DNA from: Lachnospira multipara ATCC 19207
Lineage (GTDB): Bacteria > Bacillota > Clostridia > Lachnospirales > Lachnospiraceae
DNA: 64,000 nucleotides
Reading direction: 5' to 3'
Assembly: GCF_000424105.1 (NCBI RefSeq)
Contig: NZ_AUJG01000009.1
Span: 1-64,000, forward strand
A model generated the notes under the pieces. It searched no databases and was not told where the DNA came from. It saw only the letters and a list, made by a program, of their open reading frames with translations. This document shows positions 61,063 through 64,000 of the stretch, piece by piece (positions within the stretch are counted from its first letter, which is position 1; each line of letters starts with the position of its first letter). The position numbers and the translations under genes are program-made.

Positions 61063-63018
61063 ATGTACGAAAAACTTTTTACAGAGCATAATATCGGCCC
61101 CGTGACAGCAAAAAATAGAATAGTTTTTGAGCCAATGGGCAATTATTATGCAGAGCTTGACGGTAGCGTGTCAAAACGTGACATTGCTTTTTACGCTGAG
61201 AGGGCAAAGGGCGGATGCGGTATCGTAATGACAGAAGTAGCTTCTGTTAACAGTAAGACTGGACGTGGTAATCTTCGTAACATTTGTACAGACGACGATA
61301 AATTCATACCTGGCTACAAGGAAATGGCAGATGAGGTTCACAAATATGGATCGCTGCTTTTTGTTGAATTGTACCACCCGGGATGTCAGGGAATTGCTCC
61401 AATTAACGGCGGTTCCATGGCTTCACCAAGTGGTCAGGAAAGCAATTTGATTCATATGCCCACCCACGAAATGACAGTGGAGGAGATTAAGGCCACAGTT
61501 AAGGATTTTGTGGACGGTGCTGTGAGAATGAAGAAAGCAGACGTTGACGGTGTTGTTCTTCATGCAGCACACGGTTATTTATTGTGTGAATTTATCTCGA
61601 CCTATACAAATCACCGTACAGACGAGTACGGCGGTAGCATTGAAAACAGAGTGCGCATCATTAAGGAAATTATTGAGGGCATCAGAAAGGAATGCGGCGA
61701 CTATCCGATAATTATTAGATTTTCAGCAGACGAATATATGCGTGAAATCGGCATAGAAGGCGGCATGGTTTTAGAGGACGCTGTTGAAATGGCAAAGCTT
61801 TTCGAGCAGTACGGCGTGGATGCCATCGACGTTTCTTCCGGAAATTATGAGACTATGAATTGGGCTTGGGAGCCAACCGGATTTGATGAGGGTTGGAAGA
61901 TGAAAAATGCGGAAACCATCGCAAAGGCAGTATCTGTCCCTGTTATTGGCTGTTCCGTTATTAGAACTCCTGAGGGCGCTATGGAATTCTTAGATCGTGG
62001 CGTGCAGTTTGTAGGTTCAGCAAGACAGTTCTTCGCAGACCCTGATTGGGGTAATAAGGTTAAGGAAGGTCGAGTTTGTGAGATAAGAAAATGTATTTCT
62101 TGTCTTAATTGTATGGAAAGCCTTATGGTGGCAAATGAAGATAATGGAATCAGAGCACAGTGTACAGTAAATATCGAGGGTGGCGATGAAATCACCTACC
62201 TTCCACTTAAGGAAGATGGTGCTGGCAGAAAGGTTCTTATCTTAGGCGCTGGTCCTGCGGGTCTTGAGGCGGCAGTAGTTGCGGCACGAAGAGGATTTGC
62301 ACCGGTTATTGTTGAAAAGGATTCCTGCATTGGTGGTCAGCTAAATTTAGCAAACAAGCCACCTAAGAAGGAAAAAATTACATGGCTTATTGACTATTAT
62401 CAGGCAATGCTTGATAAGTACAATATTAAGGTCTGTCTAAATACTGAGGCTACATTTGACTTAATAAAATCTGAGAACCCTTACAAGGTAATTAACGCTA
62501 TTGGCTCTTCGCCTGTGCTACTAGGAGCAATCAAAGGCCTAGATCAGCCATTTATCATTACACCTCCAGAGGTATTATCAGGAAAATGTAAACTCAGTGG
62601 CAAAAATATTTGCGTCGTAGGTTCTGGTATGACCGGTATTGAGACTGCAGAATTCCTACAGGATCAGGGAAATAATATCGAACTTTACGAGATGGCAGAT
62701 GACATTGGTCCAGGACTTTTCTTCCAGAATTTAATTGACGTAATGGGTAGATTAGCACCAGGAGGCTGTAAGTTCTTCCCTAAGCATCAGTTGATTTCAG
62801 TTTCAGAGCATGAAGCTAAGTTTAAAAAGACTGACACTGGTGAAGATGTTACAGCTAAGTTTGATAATATAGTAATTTCTCTTGGAACTAAATCAAATGA
62901 TTTAGACGAGGAAATTAAGAAGAATTGCCCAGAGGTGATTTCTGTTGGTGATGCTTCTAAATCAGGTAGAATTAGAGCGGCCCTAGAGGATGGATATAAG
63001 GCGGCTATTAGTTTATAG
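61063..63018 (+). CDS. Enoate/dienoyl-CoA reductase-like flavoenzyme
   Basis: 651 aa in three parts. An Old Yellow Enzyme-type FMN barrel (1-330; VVLHAAHGYLLCEFIS, NHRTDEYGGSIENR), a 4Fe-4S stretch (CISCLNCME, about 345-355, with another Cys further on) and an FAD/NAD(P)H domain (VLILGAGPAGLEAAVVAARRG; VVGSGMTGIETAEFL). This layout is that of 2-enoate reductase, 2,4-dienoyl-CoA reductase and BaiCD/BaiH-type enzymes. It reduces activated C=C bonds with NADH. The exact substrate is unknown. GGAGG precedes ATG 61063. Confidence 0.88.
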   Translation: MYEKLFTEHNIGPVTAKNRIVFEPMGNYYAELDGSVSKRDIAFYAERAKGGCGIVMTEVASVNSKTGRGNLRNICTDDDKFIPGYKEMADEVHKYGSLLFVELYHPGCQGIAPINGGSMASPSGQESNLIHMPTHEMTVEEIKATVKDFVDGAVRMKKADVDGVVLHAAHGYLLCEFISTYTNHRTDEYGGSIENRVRIIKEIIEGIRKECGDYPIIIRFSADEYMREIGIEGGMVLEDAVEMAKLFEQYGVDAIDVSSGNYETMNWAWEPTGFDEGWKMKNAETIAKAVSVPVIGCSVIRTPEGAMEFLDRGVQFVGSARQFFADPDWGNKVKEGRVCEIRKCISCLNCMESLMVANEDNGIRAQCTVNIEGGDEITYLPLKEDGAGRKVLILGAGPAGLEAAVVAARRGFAPVIVEKDSCIGGQLNLANKPPKKEKITWLIDYYQAMLDKYNIKVCLNTEATFDLIKSENPYKVINAIGSSPVLLGAIKGLDQPFIITPPEVLSGKCKLSGKNICVVGSGMTGIETAEFLQDQGNNIELYEMADDIGPGLFFQNLIDVMGRLAPGGCKFFPKHQLISVSEHEAKFKKTDTGEDVTAKFDNIVISLGTKSNDLDEEIKKNCPEVISVGDASKSGRIRAALEDGYKAAISL

Positions 63019-63065
63019 GCTAGCGATATGCTTATAAGCTAATATTTGTGGGATAAATAAAATAT

Positions 63066-63116
63066 TAATGGGACAAATTTTGAGATGGAGCTTCAAAGTT
63101 TGTCCCATTTTTTATT
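63066..63116. terminator. Terminator after flavoenzyme gene
   Basis: ATGGGACAAA (63068-63077) pairs with TTTGTCCCAT (63099-63108), followed by TTTTTT. Confidence 0.85.
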
Positions 63117-63156
63117 GATAAAAAATTATGCTTAATTAAATTAAACCAAAAATAAT

Positions 63157-63210
63157 TTGACAAAACCTATCCTCTTATGTTAGATTATTGTCCTGTTAGC
63201 ACTAGCTAAC
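63157..63210 (+). promoter_or_regulatory. Promoter with palindromic operator upstream of siderophore-binding gene
   Basis: TTGACA (63157-63162), a 17-bp spacer and TTAGAT (63180-63185) form a sigma-A-type promoter. GTTAGC ACTA GCTAAC (63195-63210) is a perfect inverted repeat across the predicted start site, in style like a DtxR-type metal operator. AGGAGG at 63219-63224 is the ribosome site. Confidence 0.55.
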
Positions 63211-63233
63211 CAAAGATAGGAGGAAAAAACATA

Positions 63234-64000
63234 ATGAGAGGTAAAATTTTCGCATTATTAATGACTTTAACTATTTTAGCTACAACAGTTATAGGTTGTG
63301 GCACTAGTTCAAAGAGTCAAGAAACAACTAATGAAAATCAGGTAGAGAGTTCATCTACTGAATTCCCAATTACAATAAAGCATGCTTATGGTGAGACAAC
63401 TATCACAAGTCAGCCTGAAAGAGTTGTAACACTTTCTTGGGCTAATCAGGATGCTATATTAGCTTTAGGCGTAGTTCCAGTTGGAGTATCTGCAGCAAAC
63501 TTTGGTATGATGTCAGAGAATAATCTTCACCTTTGGACAGAAGAAGCTTTTAACAATTTAGGAGAAACAAATCCTAACGTATTTAACGATGAAACAGGTT
63601 GGGATTATGAAGCAATTGCTGCAGCGCAGCCAGATATTATCGTTGCTTCATATTCAGGTATGACTGAAGAAGAATATAATTTACTTTCTGAAATTGCTCC
63701 TGTAATTCCATACCTTGAGACAGCTTGGAAGACTAACTGGAGAGAACAGACAATTACTAATGCTACAGCAATTGGTAAGAAAGAAGAAGGTGAGGCATTA
63801 GTTGAAGAAACAGATGCACTCATTTCAGATAAGTTAGCTAACTACCCAGAATTAGAGGGAAAGTCAGCAGCATTCTTCTGGATCTCACAGGATGACATGA
63901 GTACATTTTACGCTTACTTACCAGCTGACCCACGTGCTTCATACCTAAACGATTTAGGATTTACAACACCAGATAGCATTCTTTCTTTAGCTTCAAGTAC
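63234..64000 (+). CDS. Iron-siderophore ABC transporter binding lipoprotein (partial)
   Basis: The first 255 residues of a gene continuing past the window. MRGKIFALLMTLTILATTVIGC is the signal peptide with lipobox VIGC; the mature part has PERVVTLSWANQDAILALGVVPVGV and QPDIIVASYSGM, the FepB/FhuD-type siderophore-binding fold. Its ABC permeases and ATPase should lie downstream, outside. ATG 63234 follows AGGAGG. Likely iron-regulated by the operator upstream. Confidence 0.88.
   Translation, partial: MRGKIFALLMTLTILATTVIGCGTSSKSQETTNENQVESSSTEFPITIKHAYGETTITSQPERVVTLSWANQDAILALGVVPVGVSAANFGMMSENNLHLWTEEAFNNLGETNPNVFNDETGWDYEAIAAAQPDIIVASYSGMTEEEYNLLSEIAPVIPYLETAWKTNWREQTITNATAIGKKEEGEALVEETDALISDKLANYPELEGKSAAFFWISQDDMSTFYAYLPADPRASYLNDLGFTTPDSILSLASS

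Noticed and set aside
1-64000. tRNA or rRNA genes
   Set aside because: I saw no cloverleaf-like segments or rRNA signatures in the intergenic regions, although a covariance-model scan would be more sensitive.

Overview
The window is AT-rich and gene-dense and looks like a low-GC Gram-positive anaerobe of the Lachnospiraceae, most likely a rumen or gut Butyrivibrio/Pseudobutyrivibrio relative. That placement is an inference from base composition, strong AGGAGG ribosome sites, a T-box leader, an Ech-type hydrogenase with its Hyp maturases, and a replication/partition block of the kind found on butyrivibrio chromids and megaplasmids. The thrS gene and the energy-conserving hydrogenase lie within tens of kilobases of rep, parA and parB, so the molecule is probably a secondary replicon (chromid) carrying core genes.

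Layout. 0-2 kb: a capsule-type glycosyltransferase and an orphan cytosolic histidine kinase. 2-9 kb: a lasso-peptide locus with a PqqD-like RRE protein (B1), a transglutaminase-like peptidase (B2), an ABC exporter (D), three paralogous precursor genes plus a divergent fourth, an asparagine-synthetase-like cyclase (C) and an HPr-kinase-like tailoring enzyme. 9-25.5 kb: an exopolysaccharide operon (flippase, NTP-transferase-5 protein, CotH-like and VanZ-like proteins, glycosyltransferases, polymerase, fused Wzz/BY-kinase, Alg13/Alg14-like pair, priming transferase, GH5 hydrolase) running into the lasso genes on the same strand. 25.6-35 kb: DegV, MATE, diguanylate cyclase, thrS with T-box leader, and a sugar-binding lipoprotein paired with a chemoreceptor. 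35-45.7 kb: hypE-D-C-F, echF-E-D-C-B-A and divergent hypA. 45.7-56 kb: thioesterase, a degenerate tyrosine recombinase, two probable replication initiators, a transferred GT4 gene, and parB-parA. 56-64 kb: acyl-ACP thioesterase, small protein, possible small RNA, HxlR regulator, an ACGX-type RiPP precursor with its radical SAM/SPASM maturase, an MDR oxidoreductase, an enoate-reductase-like flavoenzyme and the start of a siderophore-binding lipoprotein.

The most unusual content is non-coding. A 13-bp palindrome, TGAACTGAGTTCA (centre G or C), occurs six times in 0.5 kb upstream of parA and once each near 47.27 and 60.95 kb. It is a probable partition site for this replicon's ParB. Next to that cluster lies one exact 16-mer of the classical chromosomal parS (TGTTCCACGTGAAACA on the minus strand). 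The rep gene is bracketed by two different repeat arrays: 22-bp iterons upstream (core TGTAGACAATTT) and a run of seven TTCRAC boxes downstream spaced 20-21 bp apart, two helical turns. Two perfect DnaA boxes (TTATCCACA) lie in the same block.

The lasso precursors share a W-x-x-P-x-[L/V/I] leader motif and a G-x7-D ring pattern, and two of them have the same 28-bp element exactly 58 bp upstream of their start codons. Gene functions are read from motifs. No database search was run.
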